A stretch of 64,000 nucleotides of DNA from Paenisporosarcina cavernae (lineage in GTDB: Bacteria > Bacillota > Bacilli > Bacillales_A > Planococcaceae). Positions 26,402 through 36,282 of this stretch are shown here, one piece after another. The translations under genes and the position numbers were made by a program. The stretch spans positions 1,066,501-1,130,500 of the forward strand of contig NZ_CP032418.1 in the NCBI RefSeq assembly GCF_003595195.1, read 5' to 3'. The number at the start of each line of letters is the position of its first letter. Position 1 is the first letter of the stretch. The notes beneath the pieces are model-generated. The model saw only the letters and a program-made list of their open reading frames with translations, was not told the DNA's origin and did not search any database.

Positions 26402-28063
26402 ATGGCCGAAATAATATGTAAATGTGGACATACGAATCCAGAAGGAACCCAAATTTGTTTAAATTGTGGGCGTCCTTTAACAGAAGAAATGAAAAATCAA
26501 AAGTTAATGGACATGAGATACGAAGGTTCTGCAAGACGTTCTCAAACGTATAACAAGAGTGTGATTGATAAAGTCTGGAACTTCTTCTCAAGCGTGCGTG
26601 TAGGCGTGACAATTATTGTCATTTTACTAGTTGCAGCTGCTATCGGGACCATTCTGCCCCAAGTGATTTATGTACCAGTCACAGGGGAAGCAGAAATTGC
26701 CGCATACTACGAAAGAGTGTATGGAACGTTCGGGAAAATTTATAACATGCTTGGACTATCCGACTTGTATAGCTCGTGGTGGTTCCAAATTTTAGTTGGG
26801 ATGTTAGGGATTTCAATTATTGTGGCATCTATTGACCGAGTTGTGCCTCTTTACAAGTCTCTTAAAAATCAACGAGTCCGTCGTCATAACAGCTTTATGA
26901 AGCGCCAACGAATTTTTGGAGAAGGCGATAGTTTATTTACACCTTCAGAGTCGTTAGAGAAAAGCGCAGAAAAGTTAAAAGAACTACGGTATAATGTTCG
27001 CGTGGAAAACAACGCAGTTTTAGGAGAAAAAGGTAGGTATTCTCGTTGGGGTCCATACATCAATCATGCTGGCCTAATTATTTTCCTAATAGGGGTAATG
27101 ATCCGCTCATTACCTGGATTCTATGTGGATGATCATTTATGGCTTCGTGAAGGAGAAACAAGAGCGATTCCAGGTGCTCCTGGCTATTTTTTAAAAAGTG
27201 ACGATTTTATTTTAGAAACCTACGACCAAGAGAAGTCTAATGAAGTGTTTGGGAAAGCAATTGAGAAAAATGGAACAATCGCGTCAAATTACCAAACAAA
27301 TGTCACACTTTATCAATCCCCTGAAGATGCATTACCGGGACAAACAGATAATTTAAAAGTTGTTAAGAAAGACGATATTCAAGTAAATGAGCCACTAAAA
27401 TTCGATGGATATGCTGTGTATCAAATGGATTTCCGTCTTAACGAGTTTAAAACGATGACATTTGATTTAGAAAACAAAGCAACTAGCGACAGTTTAGGAA
27501 CATTTACAATCGATATCATTAATCCAGAAACCGAATACGATTTGGGCAATGGATCTAAAGTCGAAGTTGTACAAGTTTATCCAGACTTTGGAGGATTTGA
27601 AAATGGCGTACCTCAGTTACGTTCGCCACTTCCAAATAATCCAGCATTTTTAGTAAGAATGTTCACACCTGAAACACCTGAAGGCGAAACAAGTTTTGTA
27701 GCAATTAAACAAAATATTGAACCTCTTGGGGAAAATAAATATAAACTTGCTTTCAAAGGTGTGGAAACGCGTGATGTTTCTGGTCTTGCTATTCGAAAAG
27801 ACAAGACATTGTGGCTACTTGGATTAGGTGGATTAATTTTCATGATAGGAGTCATTCAAGGTGCTTACTTCAATCATCGACGAATTTGGATTCATCAAAC
27901 AGAAAATGGTAAACTTGCTGTAGCAGCCCATACAAACAAAAACTGGTTAGCAATTACAAAAGAATTAGAGCAAGTAAGAGAAGCAGGGGGATTACCCCCA
28001 GTGGAAGATCAACAAGATATTGAAATATTGAAACAAAAAGAGGAGGCGGAGAAAAAGATATGA
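26402..28063 (+). CDS. resB: ResB, cytochrome c biogenesis protein
   Basis: With ResC forms the system II haem export/ligation complex. The 553-residue protein begins with a zinc-ribbon-like CKCG-x13-CLNCG (about 6-23), as B. subtilis ResB does. It has transmembrane helices at about 62-84, 119-140 and 207-225, a long extracytoplasmic domain and a final helix (about 474-492). [14 protein letters not shown] is a family block. It overlaps resC by ATGA. Confidence 0.95.
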   Translation: MAEIICKCGHTNPEGTQICLNCGRPLTEEMKNQKLMDMRYEGSARRSQTYNKSVIDKVWNFFSSVRVGVTIIVILLVAAAIGTILPQVIYVPVTGEAEIAAYYERVYGTFGKIYNMLGLSDLYSSWWFQILVGMLGISIIVASIDRVVPLYKSLKNQRVRRHNSFMKRQRIFGEGDSLFTPSESLEKSAEKLKELRYNVRVENNAVLGEKGRYSRWGPYINHAGLIIFLIGVMIRSLPGFYVDDHLWLREGETRAIPGAPGYFLKSDDFILETYDQEKSNEVFGKAIEKNGTIASNYQTNVTLYQSPEDALPGQTDNLKVVKKDDIQVNEPLKFDGYAVYQMDFRLNEFKTMTFDLENKATSDSLGTFTIDIINPETEYDLGNGSKVEVVQVYPDFGGFENGVPQLRSPLPNNPAFLVRMFTPETPEGETSFVAIKQNIEPLGENKYKLAFKGVETRDVSGLAIRKDKTLWLLGLGGLIFMIGVIQGAYFNHRRIWIHQTENGKLAVAAHTNKNWLAITKELEQVREAGGLPPVEDQQDIEILKQKEEAEKKI

Positions 28064-29247
28064 CAACATTAGTCTCCATAAGTAGCAATTTACTGTTTGC
28101 TGCATTCATCAGTTATCTAATTGGAACATTCTTTTTCGGTGGTGCCATTAAAGGATCTAAAACAGAAGCATCAACTTCTGAAACAAAATGGGGTAAAATC
28201 GGCATAACAGTGACTGTTATCGGTTTCTTATTAAACATTGGGTACTTCATAACTCGCTGGATCGCTGCAGGACATGCACCTGTAAGTAATTTGTTCGAGT
28301 TTACGACATTTTTTGGAATGATGTTAGTTGGATCATTTATTCTAATTTATTTCCTTTATCGAACTCCGTTACTCGGTGTATTTGCTCTTCCAATTGCGAT
28401 TATCGTCATTGGATATGCATCGATGTTTCCACGAGAAGTAAATCCGTTAATCCCAGCACTGAAAAGCTACTGGTTACATATTCATGTAACGACAGCAGCT
28501 CTTGGTGAATCGATTTTAGCGATTAGTGCGGTTGCTGGATTAGTGTACTTGTTAAAAAGCATCGATTTGACGCGCAAATCCAAACAACGTTTTTGGTTAG
28601 AAGCAGTGATGTTTACCATCGTATTAGTGATAGGTTTTGTTGCTTCGTCTAGTCTTTTTCAAGCGATGGGTTATGAATCTAACTTTACGTATGTTGACAA
28701 AGAGGGTGCTCCTCAAGAAATCACATATAACATGCCTGCACTTTTCGGGATGAATGAATACGAACAAGTAACAACGGATGTGATGTCACCACTTGCTGAA
28801 ATGCCAGCGCTAGTGAATGCAAAAAAATTAACAACTGTTACATGGGCGATCATGTTCGGTGTGGTAATTTATCTTTTGATTCGACTAATAGGTCGTCGCA
28901 GCATTTCTTCCATGCTACAACCGATGGCAAGAAAAGCGAATTTAACACTTTTGGATGAAATTGGAAATCGTTCTGTCTTGATCGGCTTCCCAGTATTTAC
29001 TTTAGGAGCCTTAATATTTGCCATGATTTGGGCACAAGAAGCTTGGGGTAGATTCTGGGGTTGGGATCCAAAAGAAGTTTGGGCACTTATTACATGGTTA
29101 TTTTATGCAGCATTTTTACACTTACGTCTTTCAAGAGGATGGCATGGTGAAAAATCTGCGTGGTTAGCAGTTATCGGATTTGTTATTATTATGTTTAATC
29201 TTGTAGCAGTAAATCTTATTATTGCTGGTTTGCATAGTTATGCATAA
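28060..29247 (+). CDS. resC: ResC (CcsA/CcsB-type), haem-handling cytochrome c biogenesis protein
   Basis: Integral membrane partner of ResB that exports and ligates haem. The 395-residue protein has about eight membrane passes, conserved histidines ([10 protein letters not shown] and the final LHSYA) and the tryptophan-rich WWD haem motif [15 protein letters not shown]. The start overlaps the resB stop. A long-loop hairpin follows before resD. Confidence 0.95.
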   Translation: MTTLVSISSNLLFAAFISYLIGTFFFGGAIKGSKTEASTSETKWGKIGITVTVIGFLLNIGYFITRWIAAGHAPVSNLFEFTTFFGMMLVGSFILIYFLYRTPLLGVFALPIAIIVIGYASMFPREVNPLIPALKSYWLHIHVTTAALGESILAISAVAGLVYLLKSIDLTRKSKQRFWLEAVMFTIVLVIGFVASSSLFQAMGYESNFTYVDKEGAPQEITYNMPALFGMNEYEQVTTDVMSPLAEMPALVNAKKLTTVTWAIMFGVVIYLLIRLIGRRSISSMLQPMARKANLTLLDEIGNRSVLIGFPVFTLGALIFAMIWAQEAWGRFWGWDPKEVWALITWLFYAAFLHLRLSRGWHGEKSAWLAVIGFVIIMFNLVAVNLIIAGLHSYA

Positions 29248-29267
29248 GTAGTTACTAAGAGCTTATG

Positions 29268-29366
29268 AAAAGACTAGTTATTTTCCCAAAAAAAGTTGTT
29301 TTTCTTCTTCGGTTGTTAAAGAGGGATAACAATTTGCTTGTGAGAAAGATAGCTAGTCTTTTTTTA
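29268..29366 (+). terminator. possible long-loop terminator after resC
   Basis: AAAAGACTAG (29268-29277) and CTAGTCTTTT (29353-29362) are perfectly complementary with about 75 bases between them and a T run after. The large loop makes its efficiency uncertain; it would separate resABC from resDE. Confidence 0.5.
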
Positions 29367-29493
29367 GTCAATCTTTTCCATAGAATTGTTGGTTTATCTA
29401 GAAAACAATCGGTATAATTTAAAGTAGTTATAGTTAGGACAAGCTATTAGTATGCATGAAATTTCAGAAGAAGCTGATGAAGGAGCGGTTAAT

Positions 29494-30210
29494 ATGAACG
29501 AAGCAATTCGAATCTTAGTCGTAGATGATGAAGATCGTATCCGGCGATTATTGAAAATGTATTTAGAACGTGAAGGGTATGAAGTAGACGAAGCAGAAAA
29601 TGGAGTAGAAGCATTAGAACTAGCAATTGAACACGATTACCATTGTATCTTACTGGACGTTATGATGCCTGAAAAAGATGGCATGGAAGTATTAACAGAG
29701 TTACGAGAGAAAAAAGCGACTCCAATTCTCTTATTGACAGCAAAAGGGGAAGAAACTAATCGTGTACAAGGATTTGAATCTGGCGCGGATGACTATATTG
29801 TGAAGCCTTTTAGCCCGAGAGAAGTGGTGCTTCGAGTAAAAGCGGTACTTCGTCGAGCTGTTAGTATGACGCCAATGCCATCTTCCACTATGTCTAAGGA
29901 TCTCGTAGTGTTTTCTCACTTAACAATTGATCATGACGCGCATCGAGTGACGGCGGATGGAACAGAGGTGAATTTAACACCAAAAGAATATGAACTTTTA
30001 TATTTCTTAGCAAAATCACCAGATAAAGTTTTTGATCGCGAACAATTATTAAAAGAAGTATGGCATTATGACTTCTTTGGGGATTTACGCACAGTCGATA
30101 CTCACGTAAAACGCTTACGAGAAAAACTGAATCGTGTTTCGGAAAAGGCTGCAAAAATGATTGTGACAGTGTGGGGCGTAGGCTATAAATTTGAGGTTAT
30201 CAATGAATAG
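29494..30210 (+). CDS. resD: ResD response regulator
   Basis: Activates genes for aerobic and anaerobic respiration. The 238-residue OmpR/PhoB-type protein has a receiver domain with D11, D12 and phosphoacceptor D55 (LLDVMMP), and a C-terminal winged helix ending RTVDTHVKRLREKL and VWGVGYKFE. ATG 29494 with AAGGAGCGG is the start; a longer in-frame ATG lacks a ribosome-binding site. Its stop overlaps the resE start. Confidence 0.95.
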   Translation: MNEAIRILVVDDEDRIRRLLKMYLEREGYEVDEAENGVEALELAIEHDYHCILLDVMMPEKDGMEVLTELREKKATPILLLTAKGEETNRVQGFESGADDYIVKPFSPREVVLRVKAVLRRAVSMTPMPSSTMSKDLVVFSHLTIDHDAHRVTADGTEVNLTPKEYELLYFLAKSPDKVFDREQLLKEVWHYDFFGDLRTVDTHVKRLREKLNRVSEKAAKMIVTVWGVGYKFEVINE

Positions 30211-31978
30211 AATATGGAACAGTGTCGTCGGGAAGCTATGGGTAACCATTTTGCTTCTCGTTTCCTTTGTCCTTTTTATTATTACTGTATTGATGCTCGA
30301 ATTTTTTTCTGATTACCACACAAAACAAGCGAAGGAAAATTTGCATAACGAGGCCGAAACAATTGCTAGTATTGTGAATGAACATACGGAAGTAGAACAA
30401 GCTGTAACAATAATCTCCGACATCCTAGGAGAAGACACGAATGCATTGATTTCAAAAAAAGAAGGTCAAGTGTCGTATTCATTACACGATGGTTTAAACA
30501 GGACCGGTGTGCAAAAGCAATTATTAAAAGATCCAGATTTGCAAGAGGCATTTCATTCTAGTAATACGATACAAAAAGAAATGATTCTTCCTTCTTTAAC
30601 ATCGGAAAATCAGATGGAATCGTATATTGTCCTAGGTTTTCCATTAGACGTTCAAGAAGAAAATCATGGTGCTGTATTCATTTATCAAAGTTTAGATGTA
30701 ATTCATCGAACAACTCAGAAGACGACAGAAATTGTCTTTCTTTCTGCCTTTATCGCTTTTCTATTAACGACATTTTTTGCATTTTTCCTCTCCACAAGAA
30801 TTACTTTACCTTTACGAAAAATGCGAGAAGCCGCTTTTGAACTGTCGAAAGGAAAATTTGATACAAAATTGCCTGTCGGTCAGAAAGATGAAATTGGACA
30901 ATTAGCAGTGGCTTTTAACCAAATGGGTCGTCAATTGAAGCATCATTTGGAAGTTATTAACCAAGAGAAAGAACAGTTATCAAGTATTCTTACCTCAATG
31001 GCGGATGCTGTTATTACATTTAATAGAGACCATACGATTATGATTAGTAATCCTCCTGCCGAAAAATTGCTGCAAAAATGGTATTACCGAATGGGTGCTA
31101 ACCCAGACAAATTACTTCCAGTCGAAATGGATCATATGCTCGACCACGTGTTACATCTTGAAGAAGAAGTGCAAGAAGAACTTGAAATGGAAGGAAACTA
31201 TTACGTCATAACGATTAGTCCTTTATATAGCGGAGATTCAGTTCGAGGGGCAGTAGCAGTTCTACGTGACATGACAGAAAATCATCAGTTAGAAAAATTA
31301 CGTTCCGATTTTATTGCTAACGTATCTCATGAACTTCGAACACCTATTTCGATGTTACAAGGATATAGTGAGGCAATCGTTGACGGTGTAGTAGTCGACG
31401 AAGAAGAAAAACAAGAAATGATTAAAATTATTTCAGAAGAATCAAAGCGAATGGCTCGGCTTGTAACGGATTTATTAGATCTTGCAAGAATGGAGTCTGG
31501 GAAAATGAGATTATACAAAGATGAGGTAGAAATACTCCCGTTTTTGGATCGGATTCTTCATAAGTTTGTTCAGAGAGCGAAAGAGGAATCCATTTTACTC
31601 GAAACAGCATCTTCTGTATCACCTTCATTACGAATTTCAATTGATGAAGACCGAATCGAACAAGTACTTACAAATTTGATTGATAATGCAATTCGACATA
31701 CTCCTGCAAATGGAAAAATAACGTTACATGTAAAAATGCATAATCAAATGCTTGCTGTTTCGGTTGAAGATACTGGTACTGGAATTCCAAAAGAAGATTT
31801 GCCGTATGTTTTTGAACGTTTTTATAAAGCGGATAAATCAAGACAACGAGGAAAAGGTGGAACAGGTCTTGGACTTGCCATCGCTAAAAATATGATTGAG
31901 GCGCATGAAGGGATGTTAACGGTGGATAGCGAAGAAGGAAAAGGAACTGTTTTTACTTTTCAATTACCTTTTTCGTAA
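30203..31978 (+). CDS. resE: ResE sensor histidine kinase
   Basis: Cognate kinase/phosphatase of ResD responding to oxygen and redox state. The 591-residue protein has a transmembrane helix at about 12-33, an extracytoplasmic domain, a second helix (about 176-197), HAMP (198-250), PAS (255-360), phosphoacceptor H376 in VSHELRTPIS, and N, G1, F and G2 boxes (DNAIRHT, DTGTGIP, FERFY, GTGLGLAIA). ATG 30203 overlaps resD by 8 bases and has GAGGTT upstream. Confidence 0.95.
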   Translation: MNRIWNSVVGKLWVTILLLVSFVLFIITVLMLEFFSDYHTKQAKENLHNEAETIASIVNEHTEVEQAVTIISDILGEDTNALISKKEGQVSYSLHDGLNRTGVQKQLLKDPDLQEAFHSSNTIQKEMILPSLTSENQMESYIVLGFPLDVQEENHGAVFIYQSLDVIHRTTQKTTEIVFLSAFIAFLLTTFFAFFLSTRITLPLRKMREAAFELSKGKFDTKLPVGQKDEIGQLAVAFNQMGRQLKHHLEVINQEKEQLSSILTSMADAVITFNRDHTIMISNPPAEKLLQKWYYRMGANPDKLLPVEMDHMLDHVLHLEEEVQEELEMEGNYYVITISPLYSGDSVRGAVAVLRDMTENHQLEKLRSDFIANVSHELRTPISMLQGYSEAIVDGVVVDEEEKQEMIKIISEESKRMARLVTDLLDLARMESGKMRLYKDEVEILPFLDRILHKFVQRAKEESILLETASSVSPSLRISIDEDRIEQVLTNLIDNAIRHTPANGKITLHVKMHNQMLAVSVEDTGTGIPKEDLPYVFERFYKADKSRQRGKGGTGLGLAIAKNMIEAHEGMLTVDSEEGKGTVFTFQLPFS

Positions 31979-32030
31979 ACTGAAACTTTTTTTCTTGCCA
32001 GACGACTAATTAGAAGAACGGGGGGAGTAT

Positions 32031-32555
32031 ATGAATGACTCCGTTTTCAACAGGCTTTATGATCAGTATCATCAAGATGTCTTTCAATTTCTTATATATT
32101 TAGTCACTCATCGTGAAACAGCAGAGGATTTGATGCACGAGGTGTATGTAAGAGTCTTGAAAGCCTATGACAAATTTGAAGGAAAAAGCTCGGAGAAAAC
32201 ATGGCTATTTTCCATTGCAAAAAATGTCTCCATCGATCACTTCCGAAAAACAAATGTCCGTAAAAAATATTCATTTGATTTATTTGATTGGGATCAGAAC
32301 CAACTATCTTCCAATGAAATTCTTCCGGATGACAAAGTAATGATGAAGGAAGAGACTGAAAAATTGATAGTTGCATTAGAACAATGCACCGTCGATCAAA
32401 AGATGGTAATCATCCTACGATATTTACAAGACTTATCTATTTCTGAAACTGCTAGTGTACTAGGTTGGACAGAAGGAAAAGTAAAAACAACGCAACATCG
32501 AGGGATTCAAAAACTTAAAAGTATTTTCCAAATGGCAGAAAAGGAGGAGTCTTAA
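32031..32555 (+). CDS. sigX: ECF sigma factor SigX
   Basis: Extracytoplasmic-function sigma factor governing envelope functions in B. subtilis. The 174 residues have region 2 (AEDLMHEVYVRVLKAYDKF, TWLFSIAKNVSIDHFRK) and region 4 (QKMVIILRYLQDLSISETASVLGWTEGKVKTTQHRGIQKLK, spread over about 125-165). It lies directly after resE and before its anti-sigma gene, as in B. subtilis. ATG is preceded by GGGGGAG. Confidence 0.9.
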   Translation: MNDSVFNRLYDQYHQDVFQFLIYLVTHRETAEDLMHEVYVRVLKAYDKFEGKSSEKTWLFSIAKNVSIDHFRKTNVRKKYSFDLFDWDQNQLSSNEILPDDKVMMKEETEKLIVALEQCTVDQKMVIILRYLQDLSISETASVLGWTEGKVKTTQHRGIQKLKSIFQMAEKEES

Positions 32556-33755
32556 TTGGGAAAACAATATAATGATCAAGATATTGACCAGCTCCTTCGG
32601 AAACTGCCGAAATCGACGGATACTCGTAACAAAAGTGACATTTATAATAAATTAATACAAGATAAACGATTGCAACAAAAACCAAGAAAACACATAAAAC
32701 AAAAATATATAGCAGCTATTACTACTATCGCAGCTATTTTCATTATGTCACTTGTTACCTATAAATTAATCGCTACGACACAGCAGGAAGACTCTGTTGG
32801 TGATATGCAACAAGCAACTGAATCGATGGATCAATCGACAAATAAGTACTCAATAGAATCAAATGAACAACTACCAACAGAAGCAGATGAATCGAGCGTA
32901 ACTATGGAAGCTAAAGAGTCGGAATCTACTTCTAGTTTGGTCAGCGCAGAAGAGCTAAGTGGGTATGTACCATTCCCTCTTGGCGTAACAATCAATGCGT
33001 TAGCTATTCCTATAACATGGTTAATTCCAAAAGAGAAAGTAATGGAAGACTTTGGGACAGTAGATGTCACTAATTTTCAATTATATGAAAGATATGCAGC
33101 TGAATTTAATGAAGGTACTTATGGCTTTGATGAATACCAGCCATACGACGGAAAACTAATGGAACAAAATGATTCAATAGTCCATACTCTTCCGGCTGAT
33201 CACAAGTATGATATGGGTACCGCTTCTGAAACTGTCTATTTTCAAACAATGAATTACACGTTCCCCAATTACGACAACTTAGCAACTCAGATGGAAAATG
33301 GAGAAGCTGCGGAGTTTTCACATATTGGAAGTGTTGAGAATACTAAGTTGCTTCACGGTATGTATCAACGGGGTATCTTTTTATACGTCATGGAAGATGG
33401 AACTCGTTTCTTTTTCCCTGAAGGAGAAGTATTTGAATCCGTTGCAGATGCGATTAATTCGCCAAATGGTATGAGACAAAAAATAAATGATTTAGTACAA
33501 TCTGTTCTACCCGCATCCATCGATTTTGATATTACAGAATCGGAATCAACCGTCCAGGTTACGTTTGCTAATCAAGAAGAAGTGAATGCGTTAGATCGAC
33601 AAACTTTAACTACAATGATGGATGGGTTAATTTATACGGCAAGTAATTTTGGAAAATCGATTACATTTAAAAATCTCCCTTTTGAGGAATGGGCAGGATT
33701 TAGAGTAGGAGAGGAGATACCTCCAGTAGCGGGATACAACAAAATTCGCCAATAA
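32556..33755 (+). CDS. rsiX: RsiX-like anti-sigma-X factor
   Basis: Membrane-bound inhibitor of SigX by position and architecture. The 399-residue protein has a short cytoplasmic domain (1-48), one transmembrane helix (about 51-72), a serine/threonine/glutamate-rich linker (about 75-125) and a large extracytoplasmic domain. TTG start directly after the sigX stop with AAGGAGGAG 6-8 bases upstream, so translation is coupled. Sequence similarity to B. subtilis RsiX is judged only by layout. Confidence 0.82.
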   Translation: MGKQYNDQDIDQLLRKLPKSTDTRNKSDIYNKLIQDKRLQQKPRKHIKQKYIAAITTIAAIFIMSLVTYKLIATTQQEDSVGDMQQATESMDQSTNKYSIESNEQLPTEADESSVTMEAKESESTSSLVSAEELSGYVPFPLGVTINALAIPITWLIPKEKVMEDFGTVDVTNFQLYERYAAEFNEGTYGFDEYQPYDGKLMEQNDSIVHTLPADHKYDMGTASETVYFQTMNYTFPNYDNLATQMENGEAAEFSHIGSVENTKLLHGMYQRGIFLYVMEDGTRFFFPEGEVFESVADAINSPNGMRQKINDLVQSVLPASIDFDITESESTVQVTFANQEEVNALDRQTLTTMMDGLIYTASNFGKSITFKNLPFEEWAGFRVGEEIPPVAGYNKIRQ

Positions 33756-33762
33756 AAAGGAA

Positions 33763-33799
33763 TTTGTAAGCGGAAACGTTTACAAACTCTTTTTTTTTT
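33763..33799 (+). terminator. terminator of sigX-rsiX
   Basis: A 10-bp stem TTTGTAAGCG (33763-33772) / CGTTTACAAA (33777-33786) closed by a GAAA tetraloop, one G-T pair, followed by a long T run. Confidence 0.93.
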
Positions 33800-33831
33800 C
33801 ATAAAATGGAGAGGTAAGTTAATATTGATTC

Positions 33832-33957
33832 ATCTTCGGGGCAGGGTGAAATTCCCGATCGGCGGTAATGAAGCAAGTTTTCTGAGCCCGCGAGCCGAAT
33901 AGGCAGGATTTGGTGTGATTCCAAAGCCGACAGTATAGTCTGGATGGGAGAAGGTGA
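33832..33957 (+). ncRNA. FMN riboswitch (RFN element)
   Basis: Contains the conserved FMN aptamer segments in order: ATCTTCGGGGCAGGGTGAAA, TTCCCGATCGGCGGTAAT, GAGCCCGCGAGCC, GGCAGGATTTGGTG, TTCCAAAGCCGACAGTATAG and TGGATGGGAGAAGG. It lies in the leader of ribU. FMN binding is expected to let the downstream terminator form and reduce riboflavin uptake. Confidence 0.97.
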
Positions 33958-34018
33958 AGGTACGGTCGTGTTTTGTCACGTGAAATGACAACACGCTTAT
34001 TTAAGTGTGCCTTTTACT

Positions 34019-34050
34019 CCCTTAAGTGATAAAGACTTAAGGGTTTTTTT
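34019..34050 (+). terminator. expression-platform terminator of the FMN riboswitch
   Basis: CCCTTAAGT (34019-34027) pairs perfectly with ACTTAAGGG (34035-34043), then seven T, 57 bases before the ribU start. A second hairpin (about 33967-33995, TTGTCA/TGACAA) lies between aptamer and terminator and may take part in the switch. Confidence 0.88.
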
Positions 34051-34106
34051 GAGGAAACGAACCGACCTTTCTTCTTGTGGAGTGAATCGCAAAAGGAGAG
34101 AGGAAC

Positions 34107-34685
34107 ATGCGCAACAAAAAGTTAAAGGCGATGATCTTAATCGCAATGCTTAGCAGTATTTCTTTTGTGCTAATGCAGTTAAATTTCCCCATACCGGGAT
34201 TACCACCATTTTTAAAAGTGGACTTCAGTGATGTACCTGCTTTAATAGCAGCTGTCATTATGGGACCTATCCCAGGAATTCTCGTAGCATTCTTAAAAAA
34301 TGTTTTATACTGGATTTCAAACGGTAGCCCAACTGGCGTTCCTGTAGGAGAAATGGCCAACTTTGCAACGAGTATTTTGTTTATGATGCCAGTATATTAC
34401 ATTTATCATAAACTTACGTCAACAAAAGGATTAGTAGTCGGATTAGCAGCGGGTGTTGCCGCAATGGCAATTGGAATGAGTGTGCTAAACTACGCAATTT
34501 TCTTGCCGATGTACACATACTTTTTGCATGCACCTGAGCTAACAGGCAGTGCTTTACGAGAAACAATTGTATTAGGTATTTTACCGTTCAATTTAATTAA
34601 AGGTGTACTTGTTGCAATTGCGATTGTTGTTTTATTTAAATCGATGTCGCCGTGGTTAAAAAAACAAGAAACATCCTTTCAATAG
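34107..34685 (+). CDS. ribU: riboflavin ECF transporter substrate-binding subunit RibU
   Basis: Membrane S-component that binds riboflavin and works with the shared EcfAAT module, which is not in this window. The 192-residue protein has about six helices, and the family segments FPIPGLPPFLKVDFSDVPAL and GMSVLNYAIFLPMY. ATG is preceded by AAAGGAGAG. Control by the FMN riboswitch directly upstream confirms the assignment (B. subtilis ypaA). Confidence 0.96.
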   Translation: MRNKKLKAMILIAMLSSISFVLMQLNFPIPGLPPFLKVDFSDVPALIAAVIMGPIPGILVAFLKNVLYWISNGSPTGVPVGEMANFATSILFMMPVYYIYHKLTSTKGLVVGLAAGVAAMAIGMSVLNYAIFLPMYTYFLHAPELTGSALRETIVLGILPFNLIKGVLVAIAIVVLFKSMSPWLKKQETSFQ

Positions 34686-34696
34686 GATACAATGCG

Positions 34697-34729
34697 AAGC
34701 TCCGGAGATTTTCTCTGGAGCTTTTGCTT
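34697..34729 (+). terminator. terminator of ribU
   Basis: A 12-bp stem AAGCTCCGGAGA (34697-34708) / TCTCTGGAGCTT (34712-34723) with one G-T pair and a short T run. Confidence 0.85.
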
Positions 34730-34805
34730 TTATGTTCGAATCGACTTTACAGTCACTCACAATTTAAGCAAAAGGTTTCTATTAGAGATTTTTAATGGTG
34801 CTTAT

Positions 34806-34863
34806 TTGCAATAAAATAACTCGAACCATTTTTGAATAGAATCAGTCAATAACGGTTCGAGTT
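34806..34863 (-). terminator. terminator of the ferredoxin gene
   Basis: On the minus strand AACTCGAACC pairs with GGTTCGAGTT (34854-34863 with 34818-34827) and is followed by TATTTTATTG, 13 bases after the stop codon. Confidence 0.7.
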
Positions 34864-34875
34864 AATGGTATTAAA

Positions 34876-35154
<279 letters not shown>

Positions 35155-35232
35155 TCACAAGCTTATCTTTTTATTCTAATATTGTTTATGCGAAACTTCA
35201 ACCATCACCTACTACGACGCGGAGGGGACATC

Positions 35233-36282
35233 GTGCTTTTTACTTCTATCCTTTTAGAACTCATCGAAAATTTCAAGGGAGAAAGATCCTTCCGTGCACC
35301 TTACTATATTTTACAAGGAAAACGTTCAGGTCAAACGATACAGGATCTTCATCAACTAAAACTATATCCTTTTTTTCATTTGCTACCAAAATTAAACGTA
35401 AAGGAATATGATGCGTATTTGCAAAAACTAGTGAAAGAGGAATTAATAGTCCGAAAAGGGGAATCGCTCATTCTTACATCTTTGGGGATGGAAATGCGAA
35501 AGAATCACCCTGCTCCTTCACTTTTCGGTTGGAAATTTAAAGGCAATGAGTTGATTTTTGGAAACCGTTTGAATTTAATCATTCAAACATTGTCCCATCT
35601 TTCTAAAAGAGATCGACATTTTGTTCCAATGATTCGAGACGAACGAATTCGCCAATATGTGAAGGTGTGGATACGTAATACATATTATCAGGGAGTAGAG
35701 AGGAATGTCTTACGTGAATTAGAAAATGTATTAACTTCCGCCATTTTTCCTCCGATTGAAAGAGCTATATTCGTCTATCGTTTAAGTGGAAAATCCGTTA
35801 CGTCGTTAACTTGGAGTCAACTAGCGGATAAATTTCACCTCACAAAGTACGATGTGTATATTTACTATGTGATGATTTTGCAGAAATTGATTCATACAAT
35901 TGAAAAGGAACAAACGAAATACCCAATTTTGGTGTCAATTAGTGCTGATTTATACACTAGCAAAGAATTGACAAATTCTGCACAAAAAACGTGGGAATTA
36001 TTTCAACAAGGGTATGTGTTGCATGACATCGCCAATAAAAGAAGGCTGAAAAGTAGTACGATTGAAGATCATTTTGTCGAGATCGCATCAGTATATCCTG
36101 ACGTTATGGCGTTTTTTTTAGAGGATTCGAAACGATTAATGGGAGAAAAGGTTCTGGAAAATGTAGAATCTTTCAAACTATCTGCATTAAAACCATTATT
36201 ACCAACTTTTTCCTACTTTGAATTACGTTTACTATTAACTTGGAAGGAGAATGGAAATGGACAGACTGGATCAAACACTTAA
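35233..36282 (+). CDS. ypbB: YpbB, helix-turn-helix protein encoded with RecS
   Basis: A 349-residue protein with a C-terminal helix-turn-helix of the type found in RecQ-like helicases (about 265-310, TWELFQQGYVLHDIANKRRL then SSTIEDHF). The larger N-terminal part has no motif I recognise. Start GTG 35233 lies after GGAGGGG; the longer frame has no ribosome-binding site. It overlaps recS by 26 bases, so a shared role in DNA unwinding or recombination is likely but unproven. Confidence 0.85.
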   Translation: MLFTSILLELIENFKGERSFRAPYYILQGKRSGQTIQDLHQLKLYPFFHLLPKLNVKEYDAYLQKLVKEELIVRKGESLILTSLGMEMRKNHPAPSLFGWKFKGNELIFGNRLNLIIQTLSHLSKRDRHFVPMIRDERIRQYVKVWIRNTYYQGVERNVLRELENVLTSAIFPPIERAIFVYRLSGKSVTSLTWSQLADKFHLTKYDVYIYYVMILQKLIHTIEKEQTKYPILVSISADLYTSKELTNSAQKTWELFQQGYVLHDIANKRRLKSSTIEDHFVEIASVYPDVMAFFLEDSKRLMGEKVLENVESFKLSALKPLLPTFSYFELRLLLTWKENGNGQTGSNT

